DNA of 64,000 nucleotides from an uncultured Treponema sp. (GCA_946410085.1 CAMJZA010000002.1:1-64000), one strand, 5' to 3'. Positions 9,039 through 17,289 are shown, counted from the stretch's first letter. Numbers and translations: made by a program. Notes: generated by a model not told the origin, from the letters alone.

Positions 9039-9367
9039 GAGCCGCCGTCCTGATACTGGCAGTCATCATCCTGATCAGCTACACGATGCACAGCCTCTTC
9101 CGGCCGCTCGGCGAGGTGCAGAATGCGGTCAGAAACATCGCGTCGGGCGATGCAGACCTGACCCGCCGCCTGAATACGGACATCCGCACCCCCTTCAAGT
9201 CCATTCACGCTATCGTGGACGGTTTCAACGCATTCATGGAAAAAATGCAGGGCATGGTGCAGAGCCTGAAACGTTCCGGCAGCCAGCTTGACACGAGCGT
9301 TGCCGAAATGAACAGTACCGTGTCCCGACTCGGCAGCGACATCAACAGCTTCAAGACCGGAGCCTAG
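9011..9367 (+). pseudogene. Methyl-accepting chemotaxis protein remnant (TM2-HAMP fragment)
   Basis: The open frame runs from a stop at 9005-9007 to TGA at 9365-9367 and can be read upstream of the track's ATG at 9086. It encodes a hydrophobic helix (AAVLILAVIILISYT) followed by a HAMP domain with ASGDADLTRRL and the start of a coiled coil. The N-terminal sensor region and the whole methyl-accepting signalling hairpin are missing. The GDADLT-R signature matches the complete receptor at 10915-13041, so this is probably a decayed paralogue. Its 5' break coincides with the tRNA/cas junction. Confidence 0.8.
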
Positions 9368-9394
9368 CCGCCCCCGTGGCCAAAGGCCATGCAT

Positions 9395-9415
9395 CAGGGG
9401 GTCTCAGGCCCCCTG
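9395..9415. terminator. GC-rich stem-loop between MCP remnant and hisS
   Basis: CAGGGGG and CCCCCTG form a 7-bp perfect stem around a TCTCAGG loop. There is no T-tract, so the terminator role is only a possibility. Confidence 0.35.
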
Positions 9416-9456
9416 GTAAACCGGCCTGCGGTCCCGGGCAGAAAGGCCGCATGGCA

Positions 9457-9485
9457 TTGTCTTTCTGCCCCATCTCTGCTAGAAT
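9457..9485 (+). promoter_or_regulatory. Sigma70-type promoter of hisS, close to the start codon
   Basis: TTGTCT (9457-9462) and TAGAAT (9480-9485) are separated by exactly 17 nt. The -10 ends 7 nt before the preferred hisS ATG at 9493, so the transcript would start at or next to that ATG. Confidence 0.65.
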
Positions 9486-9492
9486 GCAGGGC

Positions 9493-10788
9493 ATGGAAAC
9501 GATTATACAGCCGAAAGTTCTGAAAGGGTTCAGGGATTCCCTGCCCGCGGATGAGATTCTCCGCTCATCACTGATTGAAAAACTGACCAGCATATACCGG
9601 TCACGGGGCTTTGTGCCCATCGACACCCCGGTACTCGAATACACCGAAATCCTCCTGCGCAAGAGCAACGGCGAAACCGAAAAACAGGTCTTCCGCTTTG
9701 AAGACAACGGTGGCCGGGACGTTGCCATGCGCTTTGACCTGACCGTTCCCTTCGCCCGCTTTACGGCGGAACACCGGGACGAACTCTACTTCCCCTTCAA
9801 GCGCTACCACATCGCCAAGGTCTGGCGGGGCGAAAAACCCCAGGCGGGCCGCTACCGGGAGTTCGTGCAGTGCGACTTTGACTATGTGGGGAGCGACTCG
9901 TCCGCCTCAGATTTTGAAATTCTGGAGCTGATGAAAGCCGCCCTTGCCGGAATCGGCGTGGACAAGGTGACGATTCACGTGAACCACCGGGGCATCTTTA
10001 ACCGCTTCCTTGCAAAAATTGCCTGCAGCGAAAAGAGCGAGGATATCCTGCGCATCGTAGACAAGCTTGCCAAGGTGGGCAAGGACGAGGTAGAAAAAGA
10101 ACTTACCGAAGTTACCGGCAGCACGCAGTCGGCCGCCCTCATACTGGACTACATACAGCCCAAGGACAGCTGGGAGGCAACGCTTTCCCACCTGGAAGAA
10201 CTTGCCGGCGGCGAAGCGGAAGACACGAAGCGCATGAAGGAAATCCGTGCAATGATGGATGCAACGGGCATCAGCGCCGCCTACGTGCTTGACCCGTCCA
10301 TAACGAGGGGCCTTGACTACTACACGGGCGTAGTCTACGAGACCTTCCTGAACGAACTGCCTTCCATCGGCTCCGTCTGCTCAGGCGGCCGCTACGACAA
10401 CCTTGCGGGCCTGTACATGAAGGACAGGATTCCCGGCGTGGGGGCAAGCATCGGGCTTGACCGTCTCATTGCGGGCCTGAACCAGCTGGGACTGACCGAA
10501 AGCAGGGGCAGCTACATCGATGCAGAAATCTTCAATCAGGACGGAACGCGGACCGTCGCATACGTCAAGGCTGCTGCGGCCCTGCGCGAGCGGGGAGTCG
10601 CCGTAGAAGTCTTCCCCGATGCGGCAAAGATGAACAAACAGTACGCCGTTACCGACAAGAAGGGCATTAAGTGGGGCATCTTCGTCGCCGAAGACGGCAA
10701 CCTCACGCTCAAGAATCTGGCAACCCGCGAGCAGTTCGAGCGCCTCAGCGCGGACGATGCCGCAAAAAAGATAAAGGGGAACTTGTAA
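9493..10788 (+). CDS. hisS: Histidine-tRNA ligase
   Basis: HisRS charges tRNA-His. The 431-residue class II synthetase starts METIIQPKVLKGFRDSLP. It shows motif 2 (KVWRGEKPQAGRYREF), the histidine-binding GLDYYTGVVYE block and motif 3 (GVGASIGLDRLIAGL). The track's start at 9376 adds a non-homologous, low-complexity leader that spans the promoter and a GC-rich hairpin, so I place the start at ATG 9493. ATG 9484 is also in frame but lies inside the -10 box. No Shine-Dalgarno site at normal spacing is present, consistent with a leaderless message. Confidence 0.96.
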   Translation: METIIQPKVLKGFRDSLPADEILRSSLIEKLTSIYRSRGFVPIDTPVLEYTEILLRKSNGETEKQVFRFEDNGGRDVAMRFDLTVPFARFTAEHRDELYFPFKRYHIAKVWRGEKPQAGRYREFVQCDFDYVGSDSSASDFEILELMKAALAGIGVDKVTIHVNHRGIFNRFLAKIACSEKSEDILRIVDKLAKVGKDEVEKELTEVTGSTQSAALILDYIQPKDSWEATLSHLEELAGGEAEDTKRMKEIRAMMDATGISAAYVLDPSITRGLDYYTGVVYETFLNELPSIGSVCSGGRYDNLAGLYMKDRIPGVGASIGLDRLIAGLNQLGLTESRGSYIDAEIFNQDGTRTVAYVKAAAALRERGVAVEVFPDAAKMNKQYAVTDKKGIKWGIFVAEDGNLTLKNLATREQFERLSADDAAKKIKGNL

Positions 10789-10860
10789 ATCCTCCGGGGG
10801 TCCGGGGGGGGGCCCTGTCCTTTTTTACAGGACGGAAATACCCGCAGGCTCAAAAACAAA

Positions 10861-10896
10861 CAGCCCCGGCAGACGCTTCTGCCGGGGCTGTCTTTT
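10861..10896. terminator. Bidirectional intrinsic terminator between hisS and the MCP gene
   Basis: A perfect 13-bp stem (CAGCCCCGGCAGA / TCTGCCGGGGCTG) encloses a CGCT loop. It is followed by TCTTTT on the plus strand and preceded by an A-rich run that gives T's on the minus strand. It serves two convergent genes. Confidence 0.9.
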
Positions 10897-10914
10897 ATGC
10901 ACTGTCCGGAAGGA

Positions 10915-13041
10915 CTAGACCCTGAACAGGTCTATCTGGCTTCCGATCTTGGCGATGGAATCCTGTACCTGCTTTGAGATGTCTCCCAGTGCGGCACCGG
11001 TTTCGTTGATCTTGCGGGCACCGTGGCCCATCTCTTCCATGCCGTTCTTCATGCTCGTCGCAACATCCTTCAGGGTCGCCATTTCGCGGGTAATCTTTTC
11101 GCGCATCTGGCTCATCATCTTGGATGACTTCTGGACTTCCACCGTCGAATCGTTCATGTTCTTCAGGGCAGAGCTGATCTGCTGTGAACCGGAGTTCTGC
11201 TCTTCCATTGCCGCCTTAATCTGGACGACCAGCTGATCGGTCTCCTGAATCTTGGTGGACACGGAGTTGAACGCCGCACTCGTCTCCTGGGAAGCCGTAA
11301 CGACTTCGGAGATGGAATCCTGAATCTTCTTGAGCTGTTCACCGATCGTCTTGGACTGGCCGGACGAAGTCTCGGACAGCTTGCGGATTTCGTCGGCAAC
11401 GACCGAGAAGCCCTTGCCGGCTTCACCAGCATGGGCAGCCTCGATTGCGGCGTTCATGGCGAGCAGGTTCGTCTGTTCGGCAATGCTTGAGATAGCCTGG
11501 TTGGCTTCCTGCAGCATCTGGGACTGCTCTTCAATCTGCTTGATACGCTCGTTCACGTCCTGCTGCTTGGCAAAACCCGTCTTTGCATCGCTTTCAAGGC
11601 CGCCGAAGGAAGCCGCCATCTTGTCCACCGACTTGTTGACGCTCGCAATGTTTCCGACCATCTCTTCAACGGCGGCGGAAGCCTGGGCAACGCCCGTAGA
11701 CTGGCCTTCGATCAGGTTGTCCAGCGTAGTAATGCTGTCTGCAATCTCGTCAACCGCTTCTGCAGTCTGGTCAACGGATATCGTCTGGTTCGTAATCTGG
11801 CCCGAAATGCTGTCGATGTTCGCAATGATCTGCGTAATCGCACTCGCCGTGTCTTCGGTACTGGCAGACAGGTCGTTTCCGGTCGCCTCAAGGACACCCT
11901 TGGACCCCTTGACTTCCTTGACGATGGTCTGCAGCTTGTCGCAGAAGAGGTCAAAGTGGATGATGAGGTCTCCGATCTCGTCGCGGACCAGCAGCTTGAC
12001 GCGCTTGGTCAGGTCGGCATCTCCGGCGGACAGCTCCTTACAGACCTTGGTCACGTTGTTGATGCGCCACATGAGCCAGAAGATAAAGCGGCCCACGACA
12101 ATCATCACGATGATTGCGAGGATCATCGTGACGGGCACAATCGTCTTGATGCTGAAATCCTTTATCTGGTTAACCGAGGAAAGGCTCTTGGCGACAAAGA
12201 GCATGCCGTTTACTGAGCCTTCTCCGCGGGACAGCGGGTAGTAGACCGTCAGGTAGTCAACACCCTGTATAACATTCCGGCCCTTGTACTCGGCCCCCTT
12301 GTTCAGAACCGTATCAACGATCGTCTTGTTGTCCAGCCTGGTTCCGGCAAGCGACTCGCCCTTGGCATTGCGCAGGGTAGTTCCCATGCGCACGTCGCCG
12401 CCGAATACCGTACATTCAACGTGGTAGCTCCGCTTGAGCTTATCCAGGAAGTCATCATCGTCCTCAGAGGCAAGGTCGTAGACGGCGACGGCAGCACCCA
12501 CGACAGCACCGTTCGACTTGACCGGTGCGGCACAGATAACACCGTACTTACAGCCGGCGGCAGGTTCGCAGCTGAACATGGCTGTTCCCTTGAGCGCGCT
12601 GGAAACGGAATAGACGCCGGAAAGATCAATTCCCGTGGGGAACTCCGCATCGGAACTTGCAATAACCTTTCCATAGGAATCCGTAAAGCAGAAGATGTCA
12701 ATGCTCGAACCGCTGTCAACGTTGTTGGCAAAGATGGCAAGCGAGGTACGGTCATTCTGTTCATAATAGGATACGACGCTCATGTCGCCGGCGGCAAGAT
12801 CGGCAATCTCCTTGCCCTCCCCCTTGCGCTCTTCCAGAATCATGAGACAGCCTTCCATCGTGTAAACCAGCTCGTTCTGAACCTCATTCAGGTAGCCCCT
12901 GTCAAAGACGGCGATGGACAGGGCCGCAACGCCCGCACAGCAGATGATGATTGCAAGGCCCACATAAATCAGCAGTTTGGTACGAATCTGCACGTCACGC
13001 TTCGCGTTCGTGTCAAACCGGTCCAACTCTTTCTTTGCCAT
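10915..13041 (-). CDS. Methyl-accepting chemotaxis protein
   Basis: This 708-residue transmembrane chemoreceptor has TM1 at about residues 24-48 (LLIYVGLAIIICCAGVAALS) and an extracytoplasmic sensor of about 250 residues, probably Cache-like. TM2 is near 305 (TMILAIIVMIVVGRFIFWLMW). A HAMP domain with SAGDADLTKRV and the long helical signalling hairpin follow, with the conserved tip VVADEIRKLSETSSGQSK. It would form clusters with CheA/CheW and be modified by CheR/CheB. The ATG is preceded by AAGGAG. The ligand cannot be judged from sequence. Confidence 0.95.
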   Translation of the reverse strand: MAKKELDRFDTNAKRDVQIRTKLLIYVGLAIIICCAGVAALSIAVFDRGYLNEVQNELVYTMEGCLMILEERKGEGKEIADLAAGDMSVVSYYEQNDRTSLAIFANNVDSGSSIDIFCFTDSYGKVIASSDAEFPTGIDLSGVYSVSSALKGTAMFSCEPAAGCKYGVICAAPVKSNGAVVGAAVAVYDLASEDDDDFLDKLKRSYHVECTVFGGDVRMGTTLRNAKGESLAGTRLDNKTIVDTVLNKGAEYKGRNVIQGVDYLTVYYPLSRGEGSVNGMLFVAKSLSSVNQIKDFSIKTIVPVTMILAIIVMIVVGRFIFWLMWRINNVTKVCKELSAGDADLTKRVKLLVRDEIGDLIIHFDLFCDKLQTIVKEVKGSKGVLEATGNDLSASTEDTASAITQIIANIDSISGQITNQTISVDQTAEAVDEIADSITTLDNLIEGQSTGVAQASAAVEEMVGNIASVNKSVDKMAASFGGLESDAKTGFAKQQDVNERIKQIEEQSQMLQEANQAISSIAEQTNLLAMNAAIEAAHAGEAGKGFSVVADEIRKLSETSSGQSKTIGEQLKKIQDSISEVVTASQETSAAFNSVSTKIQETDQLVVQIKAAMEEQNSGSQQISSALKNMNDSTVEVQKSSKMMSQMREKITREMATLKDVATSMKNGMEEMGHGARKINETGAALGDISKQVQDSIAKIGSQIDLFRV

Positions 13042-13147
13042 ATTCGCTCCTTATCTCCCATAAAAGGCCGCCGGGCCTCTTTATAAAATCGGATGTTTTG
13101 TCCCGGAACTCCCCTGAAATACAGCAGAAGCCCCAATAATACCTTAT

Positions 13148-13176
13148 ATTCTATAGTAAAACGCAGAAACTGGCAA
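13148..13176 (-). promoter_or_regulatory. Sigma70-type promoter of the MCP gene
   Basis: On the minus strand TTGCCA (13171-13176) and TAGAAT (13148-13153) are 17 nt apart. A leader of about 100 nt with an AAGGAG site follows. The 23-bp repeat block lies directly upstream of this promoter. Confidence 0.65.
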
Positions 13177-13208
13177 GCATTTTTTACAGGGAAAAAGCTC
13201 CCTCCCCC

Positions 13209-13369
13209 TGCACCGTACAGAACACTCCCTGTGCACCGTATTGAACATCCCCTGTGCACCGTATTGAACATCCCCCGTGCACCGTATTGAACACACCCCG
13301 TGCACCGTAGTAAACACTCCCCGTGCACAGCAGTAAACAGCTGCCCTGCACTCCCGAGTCCGCAAAATC
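13209..13369. repeat. 23-bp direct repeat array, seven units
   Basis: The core TGCACCGTA (degenerating to TGCACAGCA and TGCACTCCC in the last two units) starts at 13209, 13232, 13255, 13278, 13301, 13324 and 13347, an exact 23-bp period. Middle units read TGCACCGTATTGAACATCCC plus three bases. Each unit carries a GTGCAC-type palindromic core in most copies. The block lies between two divergent promoters (MCP and the gene at 13454). It is non-coding: the ORFs predicted through it are repeat artefacts. The rest of the 13042-13453 gap holds the two promoters and their leaders. Confidence 0.92.
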
Positions 13370-13398
13370 CGTCCGGTCACTCCGCATGCGAAAAAAAA

Positions 13399-13427
13399 TT
13401 GACAATCTTCCCTTATACTGATACTAT
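13399..13427 (+). promoter_or_regulatory. Strong sigma70-type promoter
   Basis: TTGACA (13399-13404) and TACTAT (13422-13427) are 17 nt apart, a near-consensus match. Transcription would begin near 13434 and drive the unknown gene at 13454. Confidence 0.75.
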
Positions 13428-13439
13428 AGGATATTATTC

Positions 13440-13457
13440 ATGAAGGGGTTTGTATGA
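13440..13457 (+). other. Five-codon leader ORF overlapping the start of the 13454 gene
   Basis: ATG-AAG-GGG-TTT-GTA-TGA encodes MKGFV. Its TGA overlaps the next gene's ATG (GTATGA). It may be chance, but its position between promoter and gene would allow translational coupling. Confidence 0.3.
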
Positions 13458-13954
13458 CACTCAGGGAAAAATACGAACGGGGCCTGCAGGACTCCGAAAA
13501 CTTCATAACCGGTGAAAAGGAAAACGTCACCGTCTCATATAGATTGGGCGAGCAGCTCGGCAGGTTCTTCAACGATGAACTGGACTATACCGAAATGAAC
13601 ATCCACGTGGACTACCCCAACGAGATGCTCAAGCGCGATGACTGGGACGTCAAGATAAAATTCCAGCTCAGGAAGCGGGACATAGACTGGTTTGCGGACT
13701 CCCCCTACGTCTACCGTTCGCTTGCCACTCTGGCGGACTCCGACTGGAGCAAGGGAGAGCCGGAGGACAGCGAGGCAAAGGAAATCATGCGCGGTATGAA
13801 GGACGTGATGGTTCCCATACAGGACGGCCTCGGCATCAAGACCGTCGGGGTCGAGTGGGCCGTTCACGTGCCGGACTGTACGACCTTTTTCGTCTCTTTC
13901 TTCTATAAATATGTCATGGAAGAAGGCGAGGAAGAGGACATCGCGACGAGCTGA
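13454..13954 (+). CDS. Uncharacterised protein, 166 residues
   Basis: I do not recognise this family. The protein is soluble, acidic and rich in aromatic and charged residues, with no signal peptide or membrane segment. Visible blocks are YTEMNIHVDYPNEMLKRDDW, WDVKIKFQLRKRDIDWF and a C-terminal TTFFVSFFYKYVMEEGEEED. The start is supported by AAGGGG seven bases upstream and a near-consensus promoter. It is monocistronic, with a stem-loop behind it and argF on its own further downstream. Coding bias is like that of its neighbours, so it is likely to be a real gene. Confidence 0.8.
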   Translation: MTLREKYERGLQDSENFITGEKENVTVSYRLGEQLGRFFNDELDYTEMNIHVDYPNEMLKRDDWDVKIKFQLRKRDIDWFADSPYVYRSLATLADSDWSKGEPEDSEAKEIMRGMKDVMVPIQDGLGIKTVGVEWAVHVPDCTTFFVSFFYKYVMEEGEEEDIATS

Positions 13955-13978
13955 TCGCTGACACATACACGGAATCAA

Positions 13979-14017
13979 GAGGGAGCTTCAGGAGCCGGCG
14001 GCTTTTGAGGCTCCCTC
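13979..14017 (+). terminator. Stem-loop between the unknown gene and argF
   Basis: GAGGGAGC (13979-13986) pairs with GCTCCCTC (14010-14017). An alternative inner stem GGAGCC/GGCTCC is also possible. There is no strong T-tract, so it may act as a weak terminator or an RNA-stabilising element. Confidence 0.45.
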
Positions 14018-14039
14018 AAACACTTTGAGAGACATATAT

Positions 14040-14993
14040 ATGGAAGCAGAAAAATTTGACTCACCGTTCAAGGGCAGGAGCCTCTTGAACTGGATTGACT
14101 GGACGCCGGAAGAGATTACCCAGATTCTGGACTGGGCATTCCTCGTAAAAAAGCAGTCCCATGCGGGAGAAGTGCACCAGCGCTTTCTCGGCAAGACAAT
14201 CGCCCTCATCTTTGAAAAGCGGTCAACCCGTACCCGCTCTTCGTTCGAAACCGCCTTCGGCGAGGAAGGCGGCCACCCCGTCTTCATGTCCACCGCGGAC
14301 ATCCAGCTGGGCGGCAAGGAGAGCGTCAAGGATACCGCCCGCGTTCTGGGACGGATGTTCAGCGCAATCGAGTTCCGCGGCTACAAGCAGGAGCACGTGG
14401 AAGCACTTGCCACGTATTCCGGGGTACCCGTCATCAACGGGCTCACCGACTCCTTTCACCCGACACAGGTACTCGCAGACATCATGACGCTCAAGGAGCA
14501 GTTCGGCACGCTCAAGGGGCTCAAGCTCTGTTTCTGCGGAGACGGACGCAACAATATGGCCCGCTCGCTCATGCTCATCTGTTCCAAGTTCGGCATAGAC
14601 TTTGCGATGTTCTGCCCCAAGTCCCTCTCCCCCGACGCACAGATTCTGGACATCTGCCGGCCCTTTGCAGCCGCATCGGGAGCAAAAATTTCAGTTTCCG
14701 ATGAAATTTCGGTTGTCAAAAATGCCGATTGCCTTTATACTGATGTGTGGGTTTCAATGGGTGAAGAGCAGCTTAAGTCAGAGCGGCTCAAGGAACTCAG
14801 GCCGTTTCAGGTGAACAAGGCCCTGATGGCCGCCACGGGTAAGGATTCGACCATACTGCTGCACTGTCTGCCGGCCGTAAAAGGCGAAGAAGTCACCGAA
14901 GACTTGTTCGAAAGCGACAGGAGCAAGGTCTGGGACGAGGCCGAAAACCGCAAGCACACGATAAAGGCCATCATGCTGGCCCTTATCCCGTAA
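14040..14993 (+). CDS. argF: Ornithine carbamoyltransferase
   Basis: OTCase interconverts ornithine plus carbamoyl phosphate and citrulline. The 317-residue sequence has the carbamoyl-phosphate site EKRSTRTRSSFE, HPTQ, the ornithine-binding WVSMGEE loop and HCLPA near the C-terminus. I prefer ATG 14040 over the TTG at 14025. No other arginine-pathway genes are adjacent, so the sequence does not show whether it works in biosynthesis or in arginine catabolism. Confidence 0.96.
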   Translation: MEAEKFDSPFKGRSLLNWIDWTPEEITQILDWAFLVKKQSHAGEVHQRFLGKTIALIFEKRSTRTRSSFETAFGEEGGHPVFMSTADIQLGGKESVKDTARVLGRMFSAIEFRGYKQEHVEALATYSGVPVINGLTDSFHPTQVLADIMTLKEQFGTLKGLKLCFCGDGRNNMARSLMLICSKFGIDFAMFCPKSLSPDAQILDICRPFAAASGAKISVSDEISVVKNADCLYTDVWVSMGEEQLKSERLKELRPFQVNKALMAATGKDSTILLHCLPAVKGEEVTEDLFESDRSKVWDEAENRKHTIKAIMLALIP

Positions 14994-15030
14994 AAACCCA
15001 TAGAATTACAGGATTGCATGGAGGAATCAC

Positions 15031-15486
15031 ATGAAAAAGCTTTTATTCGCTCTCGTTCTGGCAGCAGGAATGCTTATTCCCGCTTTTTCCCAAGAAAAGG
15101 CAACGACGAAGGCCATCTGGGATCACGGCGATAACGTTTCCAGCCTGACCTACCAGAACTTTGTTATCTCGAGGATTTATGACTCCAGTGACGCATATAT
15201 CGTGCTGTACGAGAAGGCCGGATACGAAGTCGGCAAGGTTGCCATCCCGAAGAGCTGGGCCTACCAGGGTACCACGGTGGAAGCCCACAAGACCCACAAG
15301 CTCTTCTTCCGCAACCGGATCAAGACGCTTGCTCCGATGATGACCGTCTACTACAAGGACGGTGCGTTCTACAAGGTCATCCTGACCGTTTCCAACAACA
15401 AGGGTGACGGAACCTGGGCCGTTGCTCCGAACGGCTACGAGTCCGGCGTCAACCAGGATGCGACGAGCATCGACGTTGCATTCTAG
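15031..15486 (+). CDS. Small secreted protein of unknown function
   Basis: The 151-residue protein opens with a clear signal peptide (MKKLLFALVLAAGMLIPAFS then QEKA). The mature part, about 130 residues, is predicted to be beta-rich and periplasmic or surface-exposed. It includes NFVISRIYDSSDAYIVLYEK and VYYKDGAFYKVILTVSNN. A GGAGG site lies at good spacing before the ATG. Codon use is strongly biased to a few codons (AAG, GAC, ATC, AAC), and a strong terminator follows. Both suggest high expression. I do not recognise a named family. Confidence 0.88.
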   Translation: MKKLLFALVLAAGMLIPAFSQEKATTKAIWDHGDNVSSLTYQNFVISRIYDSSDAYIVLYEKAGYEVGKVAIPKSWAYQGTTVEAHKTHKLFFRNRIKTLAPMMTVYYKDGAFYKVILTVSNNKGDGTWAVAPNGYESGVNQDATSIDVAF

Positions 15487-15515
15487 TTCAGTTTCCTAGC
15501 ATCGCCGTATACATT

Positions 15516-15546
15516 CCTCCGTCCGCTTTGCCGGGCGGAGGTTTTT
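15516..15546 (+). terminator. Intrinsic terminator after the secreted protein gene
   Basis: CCTCCGTCCG pairs with CGGGCGGAGG (10 bp, one G-U) around a CTTTGC loop and is followed directly by TTTTT. Confidence 0.9.
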
Positions 15547-15571
15547 CTATGCGGGGTCGTCATTTACAAAA

Positions 15572-15598
15572 TTGTCATCATTTTATTTCATGTATCAT
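15572..15598 (+). promoter_or_regulatory. Possible promoter of the DHH phosphoesterase gene
   Basis: TTGTCA (15572-15577) and TATCAT (15593-15598) are 15 nt apart, shorter than ideal. The -10 ends 10 nt before the ATG at 15609, implying a leader of only about four bases. Confidence 0.4.
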
Positions 15599-15608
15599 TC
15601 GGAACAGT

Positions 15609-16595
15609 ATGGGTAACCTCTCTCAAGAACAGATTGCTTCATTCGGCGAGTTCGTCAAAAAGCACGGTCATTTCATCATCATCGGCCACAAGGAACCGGA
15701 CGGAGACTGCATGGCAAGCAGCCTTGGGGTTTCCTATATCCTCGATCACTTCGGCAAAGAATACCTCCTGCTGAATGCCGGGCCCTTCAAGCGCAGCGAA
15801 GTCAAGCGCTTTGCCCCCCTCTTCAAGCAGGAACTGCCCTTCATGTCCGAGCAGGACCGGAAGGAAACGGGACTCATAATCGTCGACTGTTCGGAACGCT
15901 CCCGGCTGGGAGACGAGCTGAAGGAAGGGCTCGAAGGCCTGGACTGCTTCATCATAGACCACCACAAAACCGCCTGCGCAGGAGATGCGGCTTCGATCAT
16001 TGACCCGGCCGCCCCTGCCGCCGCCCTGCTCGTCCAGCAGCTCTATGAGGGCCTGGTCGGCATACCGGATACGGAAAAGGCAAAGACCCTCTTCTTCGGC
16101 CTCATGACCGACACGGGATTTTTCCGCTACCTGGGAACCGGAGACGCCGATGTCTTCCGCGCCGCCGCCCGCCTCGTAGAAGCAGGCAGCAACCCCCGGG
16201 AAAGCTATCAGGCAATGACGGGCGGCAAGAGCTGGAATACGCGCAAGCTGCTCGGAATCATACTGGACCGGGCAGAACGGCACCTTGCAGGCAAGCTTGT
16301 CATCAGCTGGGAAACGCAGGAGGACACGAAGAAGTACGGACAGGATGGCCGCGACAGCGATGCGTTCTACTCGCTCATGCTTGCAGTCGAAGGCGTCGAA
16401 GCGGTCGTCTTCGTCAGGCAGGAAAGCGACTTCAACTGCACGCTCGGCCTGCGCTCAAGGGATGCCGTCGACGTCAGCAGCGTTGCCAGTAAATTCGGCG
16501 GCGGCGGCCATAAAAATGCGTCCGGTGCGAGCTGCGAGGGCAAGATTGAAAGCCTCATTCCCGCCCTTGTCAAGGAATTTGCAAAGCAACTGTAG
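15609..16595 (+). CDS. DHH/DHHA1 phosphoesterase, NrnA-like
   Basis: The protein probably removes nucleotides from short oligoribonucleotides and/or hydrolyses pAp or cyclic-dinucleotide products, as NrnA-type enzymes do. The 328 residues show the DHH-family motifs: GHKEPDGDC, IVDCSERSR, DHHKTA and GLMTDTGFF, with a C-terminal DHHA1 motif GGGHKNASGASC. The track's start at 15528 runs through a terminator and promoter, so I use ATG 15609. With CdaA and a PgpH-type enzyme in the same window, a role in c-di-AMP or pApA turnover is possible but only inferred. Confidence 0.92.
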   Translation: MGNLSQEQIASFGEFVKKHGHFIIIGHKEPDGDCMASSLGVSYILDHFGKEYLLLNAGPFKRSEVKRFAPLFKQELPFMSEQDRKETGLIIVDCSERSRLGDELKEGLEGLDCFIIDHHKTACAGDAASIIDPAAPAAALLVQQLYEGLVGIPDTEKAKTLFFGLMTDTGFFRYLGTGDADVFRAAARLVEAGSNPRESYQAMTGGKSWNTRKLLGIILDRAERHLAGKLVISWETQEDTKKYGQDGRDSDAFYSLMLAVEGVEAVVFVRQESDFNCTLGLRSRDAVDVSSVASKFGGGGHKNASGASCEGKIESLIPALVKEFAKQL

Positions 16596-16606
16596 GACCG
16601 GAGACC

Positions 16607-17278
16607 ATGTACATCTTCCTTTTAGCATCCATTCCCTGCCTCCTGCTCTACTTCCTCAATGCACCCTTCGCAGCGGAAGCCGGAAAACGCAGCGGCAGTT
16701 ACTGGCTCGCCTTCTGCCTGGGTTTTTTCCCGGCAATCATCTGGTGTGTCATCGATGAATTCTTCATCTATGCGACCCACCGCTTCACGGACTCGCTTTC
16801 TGCATGCTATGCCTACCTGCTGCTCAAGGACAGCCTGCTCCCGACGCTTACCCTGAGCGGCCTGTACCTGCTGCTTTCACGGCGCCCCATGGAAAACAGG
16901 ACCTTTGCCCTCCTGCCCCTGCTCGCCGCCTTTTACATGGCATACCTGCCCTACAGCGTCATAACGGGAACGGAACGCTTCAGCCCCTTCCTCTGCTTCG
17001 TCAAGCCCCTGCTGACCTGTGCGGCCATTGAACTGACGGCACTCTGCAGCATGGGGCTCTGCGGGAGCATAAAGTCAGGCAGGAAGGTCCCTGCAGCAGC
17101 ATTTGCGCTGCTCATCCTGCTTGCCCTCGCCCTGCCTGCCCTCGCAGAAAGCCTCTGGTACCTCCACTACGCCCCCGTCATGTACCGGGGCATTCTGGCA
17201 GTCCTGCTGGCGGCGGCAGTTGCAGTCCCCATTTTTCTGTGCAAAATGCACGGTAAAACCCTAGACAAATCTATATAA
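16607..17278 (+). CDS. Polytopic membrane protein of unknown function
   Basis: The 223-residue protein has about six hydrophobic helices, starting with MYIFLLASIPCLLLYFLNAP and including FALLPLLAAFYMAYLPY and AAAFALLILLALALPAL. It follows the DHH gene after 11 nt and is probably co-transcribed. The topology suggests an inner-membrane protein with short loops. One acidic motif (WCVIDEFFIYATHRF) might be functional. I do not recognise the family. Confidence 0.8.
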   Translation: MYIFLLASIPCLLLYFLNAPFAAEAGKRSGSYWLAFCLGFFPAIIWCVIDEFFIYATHRFTDSLSACYAYLLLKDSLLPTLTLSGLYLLLSRRPMENRTFALLPLLAAFYMAYLPYSVITGTERFSPFLCFVKPLLTCAAIELTALCSMGLCGSIKSGRKVPAAAFALLILLALALPALAESLWYLHYAPVMYRGILAVLLAAAVAVPIFLCKMHGKTLDKSI

Positions 17279-17289
17279 ATTATGATAAT
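17262..17289 (+). promoter_or_regulatory. Probable promoter of the infC operon
   Basis: TAGACA (17262-17267) and GATAAT (17284-17289) are 16 nt apart in an AT-rich patch that overlaps the end of the upstream gene. It would give an untranslated leader of about 85 nt before infC. Confidence 0.45.

Noticed and set aside
10800-10845. GC-rich run with CCTGT/ACAGG around T6 after hisS
   Set aside because: The stem is only five pairs with the T's in the loop. The strong 13-bp terminator just after it explains termination.
11330-12241. 303-aa plus-strand ORF opposite the MCP
   Set aside because: Ser/Ala/Leu-rich mirror of the MCP coiled coil, with no start signals.
12969-13405. ORFs of 73-119 aa through the 23-bp repeats
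   Set aside because: Repeated CSIRCTG/MFNTVH peptides arise from the tandem repeats. They have no SD and overlap a promoter.
14711-14741. TTGTCA-17-TATACT promoter-like sequence inside argF
   Set aside because: It lies in coding sequence 290 nt before the next gene in an AT-rich patch, and there is no other sign of an internal transcript.
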